From assembly GCF_001625595.1 (NCBI RefSeq), contig NZ_AUXT01000024.1:46987-110986 (forward strand): 64,000 nucleotides of DNA, written 5' to 3'. Below, piece after piece: positions 41,935-53,171 of this stretch. The translations under genes were made by a program, and so were the position numbers. Position 1 is the stretch's first letter. Each line of letters opens with the position of its first letter. Under the pieces are notes generated by a model. That model was not told where the DNA came from. It did no database searches and saw nothing but the letters and a program-made list of their open reading frames with translations. The DNA comes from Pseudoalteromonas luteoviolacea NCIMB 1942 (lineage in GTDB: Bacteria > Pseudomonadota > Gammaproteobacteria > Enterobacterales > Alteromonadaceae).

Positions 41935-43100
41935 TATTTGCCCTCCGCAGCAGCAACTACTTTCTCTGCAGCATCAGTTAGTGATTCAGCAGCGATGATG
42001 TCAAGACCAGAGTTAGCTAGTACTTCACGGCCAGCTTCAGCGTTAGTACCTTCAAGACGTACAACTACTGGTACGCTTACGCCAACTTCTTTAACTGCCC
42101 CGATAATACCTTCAGCGATCATGTCACAACGAACGATACCGCCGAAGATATTTACTAGTACGGCTTTAACATTGTCATCAGATAGGATGATCTTGAACGC
42201 TTCAGATACACGCTCTTTAGTCGCGCCGCCACCAACGTCAAGGAAGTTAGCTGGCTTACCACCGTGTAGGTTTACGATGTCCATTGTACCCATTGCTAGG
42301 CCGGCACCGTTAACCATACAACCAACATTACCGTCTAGAGCAACGTAGTTTAGTTCGAAACTTGCAGCGTGCGCTTCACGTGCATCTTCTTGTGAAGGAT
42401 CGTGGAATTCACGGATCTTAGGCTGACGGAATAGCGCGTTGCCATCAACACCAATCTTACCGTCTAGGCAGTGTAGGTTGTTTTCGTCAGTGATTACTAG
42501 AGGGTTAATTTCTAGTAGAGCGAAATCGTGATCGATGAACATGTTCGCAAGACCTAGGAAGATCTTAGTGAACTGTTTGATTTGAGCTGGGTTAAGACCA
42601 AGCTTGAAACCTAACTCGCGACCTTGGTAAGCCTGAGGGCCTACTAGTGGATCGATTTCAGCTTTGTGAATTAGTTCTGGTGTTTCTTCAGCAACTTGCT
42701 CGATTTCTACACCACCTTCAGTTGAAGCCATGAACACGATCTTACGTGAAGCACGGTCAACAACAGCACCAAGGTATAGCTCATTTGCAATATCAGTGCA
42801 GCTTTCTACTAAGATCTTAGCAACAGGCTGACCTTTTTCGTCAGTCTGATAAGTAACTAGGTTTTTACCTAACCAGTTTTCAGCAAATGCGCGGATCTCG
42901 TCTTTGCTATCAGCTAGCTTAACACCGCCAGCTTTACCGCGGCCACCCGCGTGTACTTGACATTTAACGACCCACTTGTCGCCACCAATCTTACCAGCAG
43001 CTTCAACCGCTTCCTGAGGAGTGTCACAAGCGTAACCCTCAGATACAGGTAAACCATATTCGGCAAAAAGTTGTTTTGCCTGATACTCATGCAAATTCAT
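41934..43100 (-). CDS. sucC: succinyl-CoA synthetase beta subunit
   Basis: This 388-residue protein has an ATP-grasp fold: [20 protein letters not shown] start, [15 protein letters not shown] nucleotide-binding loop, LEINPLVIT and [11 protein letters not shown]. It forms the heterotetramer with SucD encoded immediately downstream. It is separated from sucB by 185 bases containing a strong terminator, so sucCD has its own promoter region here, unlike the continuous sucABCD of E. coli. Confidence 0.98.
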   Translation of the reverse strand: MNLHEYQAKQLFAEYGLPVSEGYACDTPQEAVEAAGKIGGDKWVVKCQVHAGGRGKAGGVKLADSKDEIRAFAENWLGKNLVTYQTDEKGQPVAKILVESCTDIANELYLGAVVDRASRKIVFMASTEGGVEIEQVAEETPELIHKAEIDPLVGPQAYQGRELGFKLGLNPAQIKQFTKIFLGLANMFIDHDFALLEINPLVITDENNLHCLDGKIGVDGNALFRQPKIREFHDPSQEDAREAHAASFELNYVALDGNVGCMVNGAGLAMGTMDIVNLHGGKPANFLDVGGGATKERVSEAFKIILSDDNVKAVLVNIFGGIVRCDMIAEGIIGAVKEVGVSVPVVVRLEGTNAEAGREVLANSGLDIIAAESLTDAAEKVVAAAEGK

Positions 43101-43226
43101 GATGCTTTATCCAATTTTTTATACTAAAAAAGCTGAATATTTATGCAAATAATCAGCTATCCCAAATTGCGCCCATAGTATAGATCCCACGGACTAGTAA
43201 GAAAACCCCAGTAAGACCAAAGGCGC

Positions 43227-43268
43227 AAAAAAAAAGCTGTATGTTGCTTTATTGCACTCATACAGCTT
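43227..43268 (-). terminator. terminator between sucB and sucC
   Basis: A 10-bp stem (AAGCTGTATG/CATACAGCTT) with a 15-base loop is followed on the minus strand by a run of nine T. It closes the sdh-sucAB transcript before sucCD. Confidence 0.9.
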
Positions 43269-43285
43269 AAGATTTAATCTTTTGC

Positions 43286-44767
43286 TTAAACGTCTAGAAG
43301 TAGACGAGTTGGATCTTCAAGTAACTCTTTAATTGTTACTAGGAAACCAACTGACTCTTTACCATCAATTTGACGGTGGTCATAAGAAAGCGCTAAGTAC
43401 ATCATAGGTAGAATTTCTACTTTACCGTTCACAGCCATAGGACGCTCTTGGATTTTGTGCATACCAAGAATAGAAGACTGAGGTAGGTTAATGATTGGCG
43501 TAGATAGTAACGAACCGAAAACACCACCGTTTGTGATAGTGAAGTTACCACCGGTCATGTCATCAACTGTTAATTTACCGTCGCGACCTTTAAGCGCTAA
43601 TTCACGGATGCCCTTCTCGATTTCAGCAACTGATAATTTGTCACAGTCACGTAGAACCGGAGTTACAAGACCACGAGGAGTTGAAACCGCGATGCTGATA
43701 TCGAAGTAGTTGTGGTATACGATATCATCGCCATCGATTGAAGCATTTACTTCAGGGAAACGTTTAAGGGCTTCAGTTACTGCTTTGACGTAGAAAGACA
43801 TGAAACCTAGGCGAATTCCATGACGCTCTTCGAATACGTCTTTATATTGCTTACGAAGATCCATGATTGGTTTCATGTTCACTTCATTGAAAGTTGTAAG
43901 CATGGCTGTTGAATTCTTCGCTTCAAGAAGACGGTTAGCGATTGTCTTACGTAGGCGAGTCATTGGTACTCGTTTTTGTGTACGGTCACCAACTGGTGCG
44001 GTTGGCGCAGCAGCAGCTTTAGCAGGTGCCGCAGCTGGCTTAGCAGCCGGTGCTTTTAAGAATGCATCAACATCTTCTTTTGTGATACGACCGCCTTTAC
44101 CAGTGCCTTTGATTTGTGATGCATCTAGGCCTTTTTCAGCAATTAAACGGCGTACTGAAGGAGTAAGAACATCAGCGTTCTCGTCAGAACCTGCTGGAGC
44201 TGCATCTGCTTGAGCTGCTGGTGCGCCACCTGCTGAAAGCTTACCGATTACCTGCTCGCCAAGTACTGTATCGCCTTCTGCATGTAGTTGCTCACCCATT
44301 ACACCGTCTTCAGGTGCAACAACTTCAAGAACTACTTTATCAGTTTCGATGTCAACTAGGTTTTGATCACGGCTTACTGCCTCACCTGGTTGAACGTGCC
44401 AAGTTGCGATTGTAGCGTCTGCTACTGACTCTGGAAGTACTGGTACTTTTATGTCCACTTCTTTACCTTCTGCTGCTGGCGCCGCTGCTGGCGCTGCTGG
44501 TTGTTCATTTGATTGAGCTGGTGCTGCACCTGCAGCACCTATTTGTGCGATTACTTGCTCACCTAGTACAGTTGCGCCTTCTTCTTCTGAAATTGCAACG
44601 ATTACACCGTCTTCAGGTGCAACAACTTCCAAAACTACTTTGTCAGTTTCGATGTCAACTAGGTTTTGGTCACGGCTTACAGTGTCACCAACGCTTACGT
44701 GCCAAGTTGCTACTGTCGCGTCAGCAACTGACTCAGGAAGAACAGGAACCTTAATTTCGGTTGTCAT
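43286..44767 (-). CDS. sucB: 2-oxoglutarate dehydrogenase E2, dihydrolipoyl succinyltransferase with two lipoyl domains
   Basis: This 493-residue protein transfers succinyl groups to CoA in the 2-oxoglutarate dehydrogenase complex. There are two nearly identical lipoyl domains (residues 1-75 and about 104-180), each with the lipoylated lysine in [18 protein letters not shown], separated by Ala/Pro linkers. A subunit-binding domain ([20 protein letters not shown]) and the catalytic domain with the active-site histidine in [12 protein letters not shown] follow. E. coli SucB has one lipoyl domain and is about 405 residues. The two copies are also close at DNA level. It starts 10 bases after sucA. 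Confidence 0.97.
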   Translation of the reverse strand: MTTEIKVPVLPESVADATVATWHVSVGDTVSRDQNLVDIETDKVVLEVVAPEDGVIVAISEEEGATVLGEQVIAQIGAAGAAPAQSNEQPAAPAAAPAAEGKEVDIKVPVLPESVADATIATWHVQPGEAVSRDQNLVDIETDKVVLEVVAPEDGVMGEQLHAEGDTVLGEQVIGKLSAGGAPAAQADAAPAGSDENADVLTPSVRRLIAEKGLDASQIKGTGKGGRITKEDVDAFLKAPAAKPAAAPAKAAAAPTAPVGDRTQKRVPMTRLRKTIANRLLEAKNSTAMLTTFNEVNMKPIMDLRKQYKDVFEERHGIRLGFMSFYVKAVTEALKRFPEVNASIDGDDIVYHNYFDISIAVSTPRGLVTPVLRDCDKLSVAEIEKGIRELALKGRDGKLTVDDMTGGNFTITNGGVFGSLLSTPIINLPQSSILGMHKIQERPMAVNGKVEILPMMYLALSYDHRQIDGKESVGFLVTIKELLEDPTRLLLDV

Positions 44768-44777
44768 CTCTTATTCC

Positions 44778-47591
44778 TTATTTCTTAATTGTTAATGCGT
44801 CAGCAATCAACGCGTTTTGTTCTTTAGTGTGGGTAGACATGTAACCACAAGCTGGAGCAGCAGAAGCCTGACGACCTGCATAAGTAAGTTTTGCTCCACT
44901 TGGGATAGCTTCCCAGAAATGGTGTTGAGAACAGTACCAAGCGCCTTGGTTCTGCGGCTCTTCCTGACACCATACGAAATCTTTCACATGCTGGTAACGC
45001 GCCATAACTTCATCCATTTCTTTGTGTGGGAATGGATATAGCTGCTCAACACGGACAATTGCAACGTTATTTAGTTCAAGCTTGCGACGCTCTTGTAGTA
45101 GCTCGTAGTAAACTTTACCACTACAGAAAACAACACGTTCAACATTCTCGGGATTGATCTCGTCAATCTCGTCAATCATGTTGTGGAACACACCATCAGA
45201 AAGCTCTTCTAAACTAGAAACCGCTAGTGGGTGACGTAACAATGATTTAGGTGTCATAACAATCAGTGGACGACGTAGTGGACGTACTGATTGGCGACGA
45301 AGCATTGCATAAACCTGTGCAGGTGTTGTAGGAACACACACTTGCATATTGTGGTCAGCACATAATTGAAGGTAACGCTCCATACGTGCGGAGCTGTGCT
45401 CAGGGCCCTGGCCTTCATAACCATGTGGAAGTAATAAAGTCAAACCACATAGACGACCCCACTTTTGCTCGCCTGAACTTAAGAATTGGTCAAATACAAC
45501 TTGAGCACCGTTTGCAAAGTCACCAAATTGCGCTTCCCAAAGTACTAAAGAAGTAGGTTCTGCTGTTGCATAACCATATTCGAATGCAAGTACCGCTTCT
45601 TCAGAAAGTACAGAGTCATATACTTCAAAAGTACCTTGCTCTGGGCTAATGTTTTGCAGAGGCAAATATGTTGAAGCGTCATTTTGATTATGAACTACTG
45701 CGTGACGGTGGAAGAAAGTACCACGACCAGAGTCCTGACCAGTAAAACGAATATCAGTGCCTTGATCAACCATCGTAGCGTATGCCAATGTCTCAGCCAT
45801 ACCCCAGTCTAGAAGTTTGTCACCCTTCGCCATTGCTTTACGGTCATCGTATATTTTCTTAACACGAGACTGTGCTTTGTGGTCTTCTGGGTAACTAGCG
45901 ACTATTTCGCCCAGCTCTTTTAGCTTCTCAACAGGTACGCCTGTTTCGTAAGGCGTATCCCAGTCATGGCCAACGTACTTTGACCACTCAGAAGAGTGCT
46001 TAGTTTCTGGTTGAATTTCATCAACAACACACACGCCATTATCTAGACCATTACGGTAGTCATCTGCTAGTTGTTTAGCTTCTTGCGCAGATAAAACACC
46101 TTCAGCTACTAGCTTGTCAGAATATAACTGACGAGGTACTGGGTGCTTTTTGATCTTCTGGTACATCAGAGGCTGAGTCGCATTTGGCTCATCTGCCTCG
46201 TTGTGACCGTGACGACGGTAACAAACTAAGTCGATAACAACATCACGCTTAAACTTGTTACGGAAATCTAGAGCAACCTGAGTCACTAAAGCAACTGCTT
46301 CTGGGTCGTCCGAGTTCACGTGGAAGATTGGCGCCTGAACCATTTTCGCGATGTCAGTACAATATTCTGTAGAGCGCGTGTCTTCAGCTTTAGATGTTGT
46401 GAAACCTACCTGATTGTTAACAACGATGCGTACCGTACCACCAACGCCGTATGCACGCGTCTTCGATAGGTTAAATGTTTCTTGCACAACACCTTGACCC
46501 GCAATTGCAGAGTCACCGTGGATAGTAATTGGCAATGCTTTTGAACCACTTGCACAATTTAATCGGTCTAAACGTGCTCTTACTGAGCCCATTACCACTG
46601 GATTTACGATTTCTAGGTGAGACGGGTTGAAGGCCAATGCCATGTGAACATCGCCACCCTTAGTACCGAAATCAGATGAGTAACCCATGTGGTACTTAAC
46701 GTCACCAGAACCTGCAGACTCACCGTATTTACCGGCAAACTCATCAAATAGTTCTTGGGGGTTCTTACCTAATACGTTCACTAGCACGTTAAGGCGACCA
46801 CGGTGAGCCATACCAATAACGACTTCTTCTTGGCCGCTTTCACCTGCCCTGTGAACCAGTTCTTTGAGCATAGGTACTAGTGCATCACCACCTTCAAGTG
46901 AGAAACGTTTTGCACCAGGGAATTTTGCACCAAGATATTTTTCTAGGCCGTCAGCTGCAATCAAGCCTTGTAAAAGACGTAATTTATTTTCTTTGCTGAA
47001 TTGGGTCTGTGAGAAACCAGCTTCCAAGCGTTGTTGCAACCAACGCTTTTCTTCTGTTGATGTGATGTGCATATATTCAGCGCCGACAGAGCCACAATAT
47101 GTAGACTTAAGCGCTGCGTATAAATCTTTTAATTTCATTGTCTCTTTGCCACAAGCAAAAGAGCCAACATTGAATTCTTTATCGAGATCTGCATCATCTA
47201 GATTGTGGTAAGCCAAGTCGAGCTCTCTCACTCGATCTCTCTGCCATAAACCCAATGGATCTAGGTTGGCATTTTGGTGGCCCCTAAATCTAAATGCATT
47301 AATAAGCTGCAACACACGCACTTGTTTTGCATCTGCCGCACCTTCTGCAGAAACTACTACTTCTCTGTGTTTGTTCTTAGCAAGCTCAGCAAATTGTGCT
47401 CTTACATCCGAATGTTTAATATCAACATCAACACCTTCTACTTTAGGTAGTTGATCAAACACTTCTCGCCATTCTTCTGGCACTGAAGCCGCATCATCAA
47501 GATACGCCTCATATAAATCCTCTACATACGCAACGTTGCCGCCGTATAAGTGAGAAGATTCTAGCCATGCCTTCATCACACCTTCGTGCAT
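44778..47591 (-). CDS. sucA: 2-oxoglutarate dehydrogenase E1
   Basis: This 937-residue thiamine-diphosphate enzyme decarboxylates 2-oxoglutarate. Seen: FRFRGHQNANLDPLGLW near the N-terminus, VVIGMAHRGRLNVLVN, the TPP-site IHGDSAIAGQGVVQE, and C-terminal LLLPHGYEGQGPEHSSAR. Length is normal for the family. The start at 47591 (MHEGVMKAW) fits the usual N-terminus. It lies 88 bases after sdhB with a hairpin in the gap, so sdh and suc may be partly uncoupled. Confidence 0.98.
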   Translation of the reverse strand: MHEGVMKAWLESSHLYGGNVAYVEDLYEAYLDDAASVPEEWREVFDQLPKVEGVDVDIKHSDVRAQFAELAKNKHREVVVSAEGAADAKQVRVLQLINAFRFRGHQNANLDPLGLWQRDRVRELDLAYHNLDDADLDKEFNVGSFACGKETMKLKDLYAALKSTYCGSVGAEYMHITSTEEKRWLQQRLEAGFSQTQFSKENKLRLLQGLIAADGLEKYLGAKFPGAKRFSLEGGDALVPMLKELVHRAGESGQEEVVIGMAHRGRLNVLVNVLGKNPQELFDEFAGKYGESAGSGDVKYHMGYSSDFGTKGGDVHMALAFNPSHLEIVNPVVMGSVRARLDRLNCASGSKALPITIHGDSAIAGQGVVQETFNLSKTRAYGVGGTVRIVVNNQVGFTTSKAEDTRSTEYCTDIAKMVQAPIFHVNSDDPEAVALVTQVALDFRNKFKRDVVIDLVCYRRHGHNEADEPNATQPLMYQKIKKHPVPRQLYSDKLVAEGVLSAQEAKQLADDYRNGLDNGVCVVDEIQPETKHSSEWSKYVGHDWDTPYETGVPVEKLKELGEIVASYPEDHKAQSRVKKIYDDRKAMAKGDKLLDWGMAETLAYATMVDQGTDIRFTGQDSGRGTFFHRHAVVHNQNDASTYLPLQNISPEQGTFEVYDSVLSEEAVLAFEYGYATAEPTSLVLWEAQFGDFANGAQVVFDQFLSSGEQKWGRLCGLTLLLPHGYEGQGPEHSSARMERYLQLCADHNMQVCVPTTPAQVYAMLRRQSVRPLRRPLIVMTPKSLLRHPLAVSSLEELSDGVFHNMIDEIDEINPENVERVVFCSGKVYYELLQERRKLELNNVAIVRVEQLYPFPHKEMDEVMARYQHVKDFVWCQEEPQNQGAWYCSQHHFWEAIPSGAKLTYAGRQASAAPACGYMSTHTKEQNALIADALTIKK

Positions 47592-47633
47592 TTATTAGCC
47601 CTTTTCTCTAGCGCAGAAACTTTAACTTAAACG

Positions 47634-47663
47634 AAAACAAGACGGCATGCCCAGCATGCCATC
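47634..47663 (-). terminator. hairpin between sdhB and sucA
   Basis: GATGGCATGC/GCATGCCGTC has a 3-base loop and one G-T pair, followed on the minus strand by TTGTTTTCG. A moderate terminator or attenuator within the sdh-suc transcript. Confidence 0.55.
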
Positions 47664-47679
47664 TTAAGATAATTATGCT

Positions 47680-48405
47680 TTAAACCGAACGGTTTAATAG
47701 CATAGATTTAATATGTCCAATTGCCTTGGTTGGATTCAAACCTTTTGGACAAACGCTAACACAGTTCATAATACTGTGACAACGGAATACGCTGAACGCG
47801 TCATCAAGACCAGCTAATCGTTCTTCTGTTGCTGTATCGCGGCTATCTGCCAAGAAACGATAAGCATGAAGAAGTCCAGCAGGACCGATAAATTTATCTG
47901 GATTCCACCAGAATGATGGGCATGAAGTTGAACAACATGCACATAAAATACACTCATAAAGGCCATCAAGCTTTTCACGATCTTCGACAGACTGAAGACG
48001 CTCTTCGCCACCTGTTGGCTTATCATTGATCAAGTAAGGTTTTACTTTCTCGTATTGAGTATAGAACTGACTCATGTCGATTACCAAGTCACGAATAACA
48101 GGAAGACCTGGTAGTGGACGAATGATAATTTTACCTTTGCCATTCTTTTGCAATGCTGATAATGGAGTGATACATGCAAGGCCATTTTTACCGTTCATGT
48201 TTACGCCATCAGAACCACATACACCTTCACGACATGAACGACGGAATGAAAGAGTTGAGTCTTGCTCTTTCAACATTAACAGTGCATCAAGCACCATCAT
48301 GTCACGCCCTTCTTCAACCTCAAGTGTGTATTCCTGCATACGAGGTGCAGTATCTACATCTGGGTTGTAACGATAAACAGAGAATTCTAAAGTTGCTGTT
48401 GCCAT
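47680..48405 (-). CDS. sdhB: succinate dehydrogenase iron-sulfur subunit
   Basis: This 241-residue protein carries the three Fe-S clusters that pass electrons from SdhA to quinone. Seen: [2Fe-2S] motif CREGVCGSDGVNMNGKNG, then CILCACCSTSCPSFWWN and CHSIMNCVSVCPKGLNPTK for the [4Fe-4S] and [3Fe-4S] clusters. Ten bases separate it from sdhA. Length and motifs are normal. Confidence 0.98.
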   Translation of the reverse strand: MATATLEFSVYRYNPDVDTAPRMQEYTLEVEEGRDMMVLDALLMLKEQDSTLSFRRSCREGVCGSDGVNMNGKNGLACITPLSALQKNGKGKIIIRPLPGLPVIRDLVIDMSQFYTQYEKVKPYLINDKPTGGEERLQSVEDREKLDGLYECILCACCSTSCPSFWWNPDKFIGPAGLLHAYRFLADSRDTATEERLAGLDDAFSVFRCHSIMNCVSVCPKGLNPTKAIGHIKSMLLNRSV

Positions 48406-48415
48406 CGTTTAACTC

Positions 48416-50188
48416 CTAGTACGTACGAGCTTTAGGTGGGAATGCTTCACGAGTCGTCGGCGCGAAGTTTACATCACGCTTCGTCATTGAATCGCTATCA
48501 GGGTGGTACATTGAGTGACATAGCCAGTTTTCGTCATCACGATCTGGGAAGTCAAATCTCGAGTGCGCACCACGGCTCTCAGTACGGAAGTTTGCAGCAA
48601 CCGCTGTTGAGTATGCTGTTTCCATCAAGTTGTCTAACTCTAAACACTCGATACGTTGTGTATTGAATTCAGTTGACTTATCGTCAAGACGTGCATACTG
48701 AAGACGCTCACGGATTTCTTTAAGCTCTTTCAAGCCATCCGCCATTGAATCACCTTCACGGAATACCGAGAAGTTGAGTTGCATACACTCTTGTAAGTCT
48801 TTCTTAATTTGTACCGGATCTTCACCCTTACCAACTTCCGACGTTTCCCAACGGTTGTAACGCGCGAATGCAGCATCAACATCGTCTTTAGAAGCTTCAC
48901 CAGTTGATTCGAAATCTTTCAGGTAAGAACCTAAGAAGTTACCCGCAGCACGACCGAATACAACCAAATCTAGAAGTGAGTTACCACCTAGACGGTTTGC
49001 ACCGTGTACAGATACACATGCGATTTCACCTACCGCGAATAGACCTTCTACGATGCGCTCTTTACCGTTCACATCAACGTCAAGTACCTGACCGTTAACG
49101 TTTGTTGGTACACCACCCATCATGTAGTGACAAGTTGGGATTACTGGAATTGGCTCTTTTGCAGGGTCAACGTGCGCGAAAGTCTTAGACAGGTCACAAA
49201 CACCAGGTAGACGAAGGTTAAGCATTTCTTCACCAAGGTGATCAAGCTTAAGTTTGATGTGAATACCCCAAGGGCCTTCACAACCACGGCCTTCACGAAT
49301 TTCTGTCATCATTGCACGTGCAACAACGTCACGACCAGCAAGATCTTTAGCGTTAGGCGCATAACGCTCCATGAAACGTTCGCCATCTTTGTTTAGAAGA
49401 TAACCACCTTCACCACGACAACCTTCAGTTACTAGTGTACCCGCACCTGCGATACCTGTCGGGTGGAACTGCCACATTTCCATGTCTTGCATGCCAATGC
49501 CAGCGCGCACAGCCATACCAACACCGTCACCAGTATTGATGTGAGCATTTGTTGTAGATGCATAGATACGACCAGCACCACCAGTTGCAAGTACTACAGC
49601 CTTAGACTTGAAGTAAACAACTTCGCCAGTCTCAATTTCGATTGCAGTAACACCAACAACGTCGCCCTTGTCGTTTTTAACTAGGTCAAGTGCGTACCAC
49701 TCAGAGAATACGTTAGTTTTGTTCTTAACGTTCTGCTGGTATAGACAGTGAAGAAGTGCGTGACCAGTACGGTCAGCAGCCGCCGCTGTACGTGCAGCCT
49801 GCTCGCCACCAAAGTTCTTAGACTGACCACCGAAAGGACGTTGATAAACACGGCCATTTTCAAAACGAGAAAATGGTAGACCCATGTTTTCTAATTCAGT
49901 AATAGCTTCGGGACCTGTTTTAGTCATGTATTCGATAGCGTCTTGGTCCCCGATGTAATCAGAACCTTTAACAGTATCGTACATGTGCCATTCCCAGTTA
50001 TCTTCATGAGAATTACCTAGCGCAACAGTAATACCACCCTGCGCAGATACGGTATGAGAACGAGTTGGGAATACTTTTGAAATAAGCGCACATGTCTTAC
50101 CAGACTCAGAAATCGCTAGTGCTGCACGCATGCCTGCACCACCGGCGCCAACAACTACAGCATCAAATTCACGGACATTATATTTCAC
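48416..50188 (-). CDS. sdhA: succinate dehydrogenase flavoprotein subunit
   Basis: This 590-residue protein oxidises succinate at a covalently bound FAD. Seen: the FAD fold [17 protein letters not shown], the flavinylation region [16 protein letters not shown], and the substrate-site [16 protein letters not shown]. The start follows the sdhD stop without a gap, indicating coupled translation. Ordinary in every respect. Confidence 0.98.
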   Translation of the reverse strand: MKYNVREFDAVVVGAGGAGMRAALAISESGKTCALISKVFPTRSHTVSAQGGITVALGNSHEDNWEWHMYDTVKGSDYIGDQDAIEYMTKTGPEAITELENMGLPFSRFENGRVYQRPFGGQSKNFGGEQAARTAAAADRTGHALLHCLYQQNVKNKTNVFSEWYALDLVKNDKGDVVGVTAIEIETGEVVYFKSKAVVLATGGAGRIYASTTNAHINTGDGVGMAVRAGIGMQDMEMWQFHPTGIAGAGTLVTEGCRGEGGYLLNKDGERFMERYAPNAKDLAGRDVVARAMMTEIREGRGCEGPWGIHIKLKLDHLGEEMLNLRLPGVCDLSKTFAHVDPAKEPIPVIPTCHYMMGGVPTNVNGQVLDVDVNGKERIVEGLFAVGEIACVSVHGANRLGGNSLLDLVVFGRAAGNFLGSYLKDFESTGEASKDDVDAAFARYNRWETSEVGKGEDPVQIKKDLQECMQLNFSVFREGDSMADGLKELKEIRERLQYARLDDKSTEFNTQRIECLELDNLMETAYSTAVAANFRTESRGAHSRFDFPDRDDENWLCHSMYHPDSDSMTKRDVNFAPTTREAFPPKARTY

Positions 50189-50536
50189 TTAAACACCCCA
50201 CAGAACAAACAAACCAACAGCAACGTATGCAAGTGCCATTAGATTCAATACAAAGCCTAAAACTGTACGCATTGTTGAACACTCAACGTAATCAGTCAGT
50301 ACTTGCCATAGGCCAATACGAGTATGAACCATAATACAAATTAAAGTAATAATAGTTGCCGCTTTCATTGCTAGGTTATCAAATAGCCCAGACCAAGCTT
50401 CATACGTTAGTTCAGGTGTTAATGCTAGGTAGCCAACAATAAATACAGCATATGCTGCAATGATTAATGCTGTAGCGCGAAGTGATACATAATCTTGTAC
50501 ACCATCACGTTTAAGAGTTGCTTGATTTAAGACCAT
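50189..50536 (-). CDS. sdhD: succinate dehydrogenase membrane anchor subunit
   Basis: This 115-residue protein has three membrane helices (LIIAAYAVFIVGYLAL, AATIITLICIMVHTRIGLW, VLGFVLNLMALAYVAVGLF) and a heme/quinone-site histidine in MVHTRIGL followed by TDYVE. I start at MVLNQATLKRDG (ATG 50536), 10 bases inside sdhC, rather than the longer open frame. Forms the quinone-reducing anchor with SdhC. Confidence 0.95.
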   Translation of the reverse strand: MVLNQATLKRDGVQDYVSLRATALIIAAYAVFIVGYLALTPELTYEAWSGLFDNLAMKAATIITLICIMVHTRIGLWQVLTDYVECSTMRTVLGFVLNLMALAYVAVGLFVLWGV

Positions 50537-50904
50537 ATCCACACTCCACCAAGGATAGCCACGATTACCCATAGAGCGATTGCAATGTTAGCACTTGCAT
50601 TGCCAGACTCTAATTCTTCCCAGTGCCCCATGTCTTGGATCATGTGACGGATACCGCCAATGATGTGGTAAGACAATACAGCGAAGGTGCCCCACGCAAT
50701 AAACTTAGCAATAAAGCCCGTCATAAGCTCTTTTACAAAGTTAAAACCTTCAGGAGAAGAGAGAGATTCAGACCACGCCCAAATGACAAATGTCAGCGCG
50801 AAGAACAACGCGACACCAGTGACACGATGTAATATCGACGCCTTTGCCGTTGGCGGCATAGATATAGTCGTAAGATCTAGATTTACAGGTCTTTGCTTTT
50901 TCAC
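50527..50904 (-). CDS. sdhC: succinate dehydrogenase cytochrome b556 subunit
   Basis: This 125-residue protein starts at a GTG codon (VKKQRPVNLDL) since no ATG fits. Conserved SILHRVTGVALFF and SYHIIGGIRHMIQDMGH (heme-ligand histidine) are visible, with three membrane helices. First gene of the sdh operon and divergent from gltA across 415 bases. The last 10 bases overlap sdhD. Confidence 0.95.
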   Translation of the reverse strand: MKKQRPVNLDLTTISMPPTAKASILHRVTGVALFFALTFVIWAWSESLSSPEGFNFVKELMTGFIAKFIAWGTFAVLSYHIIGGIRHMIQDMGHWEELESGNASANIAIALWVIVAILGGVWIWS

Positions 50905-51319
50905 AGTTACTTGCCCATCTTTGCTCGATTAGAGCTTCATCTACTTGTTTTTATCAACCCACTTGCACGACATGCACAAATGGCACACTCTAGATAAACC
51001 TGTTTAAACACTTAAAAGATCACTTGCCTGTAAAACTTCGATGTAAAAATAGGTTTACCCACAGACGACACGGTATAAAACCGTTGACAGTATATAAGGC
51101 TATCCGTGTTTTTACAATTCTTGTTTAGTTTCGTACGCTTGCGAATTAGCCAATGGTATAATATTTAATCTGCTTAGAATATTTATTATACATTTTTGCA
51201 TAATTCTGAGAAAAATTGACTTTTCACCCCATTTATAAGTTACAATGATCTGAATTTGCTTAACATTAGTATCACAACATAACAATCAGAATGTTGTTAT
51301 TTCATAGGAGATAAAATAG
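50905..51319. promoter_or_regulatory. divergent sdhC/gltA control region
   Basis: 415 non-coding bases hold both promoters. A possible gltA promoter has TTGACT at 51216-51221 and TACAAT at 51241-51246, but the 19-base spacer is long; the choice is uncertain. GGAG follows at 51308, giving the gltA RBS. No operator was recognised with confidence. Confidence 0.4.
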
Positions 51320-52606
51320 ATGGCAGATAAGAAAGCCACAGTCCATATTGATGGGCACGATCCAATCGAACTACCGATCCACTCTGGCACAGCTGGCCAA
51401 GACGTTATCGACGTTCGTACGTTAGGTGCTCACGGCTTCTTCACATACGACCCTGGTTTCATGTCGACTGGCTCTTGTGAATCATCTATTACTTACATTG
51501 ATGGCGCGAAAGGAGTACTTCTACATCGTGGCTATCCAATTGAACAATTGGCTGATAACTCAAACTACATTGAGCTTTGCTACCTACTATTAAACGGTGA
51601 ACTACCTAACAAAGAACAGCTTGCAAGCTTCTCTGAAGAAATCACACGCAACACGATGATGCACGAGAAAATCGCTGCATTCTTCCAAGGTTTCCGTGTT
51701 GATTCTCACCCAATGGCAATGCTTTGTGGTGTGGTTGGTGCTCTATCATCGTTCTACCACGATGATTTAGACATCTCAGATGCAGAGCAACGCATGCGCT
51801 GTGCAACTAAACTAGTTGCTAAGCTGCCTACTATCGCGGCAATGGCATACAAATACAACGTAGGTCAACCATTTGTATATCCTCGCAACGACCTTAGCTA
51901 TGCAGAAAACTTCCTACACATGATGTTCTCTGTACCAGCTGAAGAGTACAAAGTAAGCCCAGTTCTAGCAAAAGCAATGGATCGTATTTTCATGCTTCAC
52001 GCTGACCACGAACAAAACGCTTCGACTTCTACGGTTCGTTTAGCTGGCTCTTCTGGTGCAAATCCGTACGCATGTATCGCGGCAGGTATCGCTTCACTTT
52101 GGGGTCCAGCGCACGGTGGTGCAAACGAAGCGTGTTTGAACATGCTTGAAGAGATTGGCTCAGTTGATCGTATCGACGAGTTCGTAGCTAAAGCGAAAGA
52201 CAAGAACGACCCGTTCCGTCTAATGGGCTTTGGTCACCGCGTATACAAAAACTTCGATCCACGCGCGACAGTAATGCGTCAAACATGCCACGAAGTTTTA
52301 GAAGAGCTGAACATCCAAGATCCTCTTCTAGACGTTGCAATGAAACTAGAGCAAATTGCTCTGGAAGACCCGTACTTCGTTGAAAAGAAACTATACCCTA
52401 ACGTAGACTTCTACTCTGGTATCATCTTGAAAGCTATCGGTATTCCTACAAGCATGTTCACTGTAATCTTTGCAATGTCTCGCACCGTTGGTTGGATTTC
52501 ACACTGGAACGAAATGCTTTCTCAAGCAGGCCACAAAATTGGTCGCCCACGTCAGCTGTACACAGGCTATACTGTACGCGACTATGAGGACCGAGGCGAA
52601 CGTTAA
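51320..52606 (+). CDS. gltA: citrate synthase, hexameric type
   Basis: This 428-residue protein condenses oxaloacetate with acetyl-CoA as the first step of the TCA cycle. Seen: [20 protein letters not shown] with a catalytic histidine, [13 protein letters not shown] with the second histidine, and [17 protein letters not shown]. Length matches the NADH-sensitive hexameric family of proteobacteria. A terminator follows at 52623-52647. Confidence 0.98.
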   Translation: MADKKATVHIDGHDPIELPIHSGTAGQDVIDVRTLGAHGFFTYDPGFMSTGSCESSITYIDGAKGVLLHRGYPIEQLADNSNYIELCYLLLNGELPNKEQLASFSEEITRNTMMHEKIAAFFQGFRVDSHPMAMLCGVVGALSSFYHDDLDISDAEQRMRCATKLVAKLPTIAAMAYKYNVGQPFVYPRNDLSYAENFLHMMFSVPAEEYKVSPVLAKAMDRIFMLHADHEQNASTSTVRLAGSSGANPYACIAAGIASLWGPAHGGANEACLNMLEEIGSVDRIDEFVAKAKDKNDPFRLMGFGHRVYKNFDPRATVMRQTCHEVLEELNIQDPLLDVAMKLEQIALEDPYFVEKKLYPNVDFYSGIILKAIGIPTSMFTVIFAMSRTVGWISHWNEMLSQAGHKIGRPRQLYTGYTVRDYEDRGER

Positions 52607-52622
52607 TCATCGCTTTGTTGAG

Positions 52623-52647
52623 AAAAGGGCCTAAGAGCCCTTTTTTT
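52623..52647 (+). terminator. gltA terminator
   Basis: The stem AAAAGGGC/GCCCTTTT with a CTAAGA loop is followed by more T. A canonical Rho-independent terminator 17 bases after the stop. Confidence 0.92.
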
Positions 52648-52722
52648 CGGCTTTTTTTAACCACAACATTAAATTGTACGCCTTTCTTTACATCAGCAGC
52701 CGTGGAAATATTTTCCCCAAAT

Positions 52723-52989
52723 TTAGTAAATCTCAAAACTTGAGTAGATTTCTTGTACAATATCCTCTTCTTGTACACTCTCAACGCTTGCCAACGCAGG
52801 ACCTTGTTGTAACCAATTAGCAAGTTTGTCAATTTGGCTCTGCTCTCCATACACGACAACTGCGACACTTCTATCTGGTAAGTTTTTCACGAACCCAAAT
52901 AGACCCAGTCTCGTTGCCATTTGTTTGGTGTGATAGCGAAAGCCAACGCCCTGTACTACTCCTGTCACAATAAATTTTGAACTTTTCAT
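52723..52989 (-). CDS. acyP: acylphosphatase
   Basis: This 88-residue protein hydrolyses acyl phosphates such as acetyl phosphate. The family signature VVQGVGFRYHTKQMA (catalytic Arg in GFR) and GFVKNLPDRSVAVVVYG with the catalytic Asn are present. Length is normal. A single small gene convergent with gltA. Confidence 0.96.
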   Translation of the reverse strand: MKSSKFIVTGVVQGVGFRYHTKQMATRLGLFGFVKNLPDRSVAVVVYGEQSQIDKLANWLQQGPALASVESVQEEDIVQEIYSSFEIY

Positions 52990-53117
52990 TTATCCGAACT
53001 CGTTGGTAACTTCAAAAACAAGCTTAGTTTCCAACTTACTGGATTTGAAGGTCTTGAAAAAGGTACTCTTGATATGTTCGAAAGAACAAACTCCGAGATT
53101 TACAGAGCTGCATATAA

Positions 53118-53138
53118 AAAGGCCCCAATGGGGCCTTT
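53118..53138 (-). terminator. terminator of the TonB receptor gene
   Basis: The stem AAAGGCCCC/GGGGCCTTT with an AAT loop is followed by TTTTTATA on the minus strand, about 35 bases after the receptor stop. Confidence 0.92.
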
Positions 53139-53171
53139 AGATTTTAAAGATGCTCGAAAAATTACTTTTGT

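Noticed and set aside
41938..42348. 136-codon plus-strand ORF inside sucC
   Set aside because: Antisense shadow of a conserved gene, with the Ala/Ser/Pro-rich composition typical of such shadows.
52458..52868. 136-codon minus-strand ORF overlapping acyP and the end of gltA
   Set aside because: It lies in other frames of two well-supported genes and crosses the gltA terminator.
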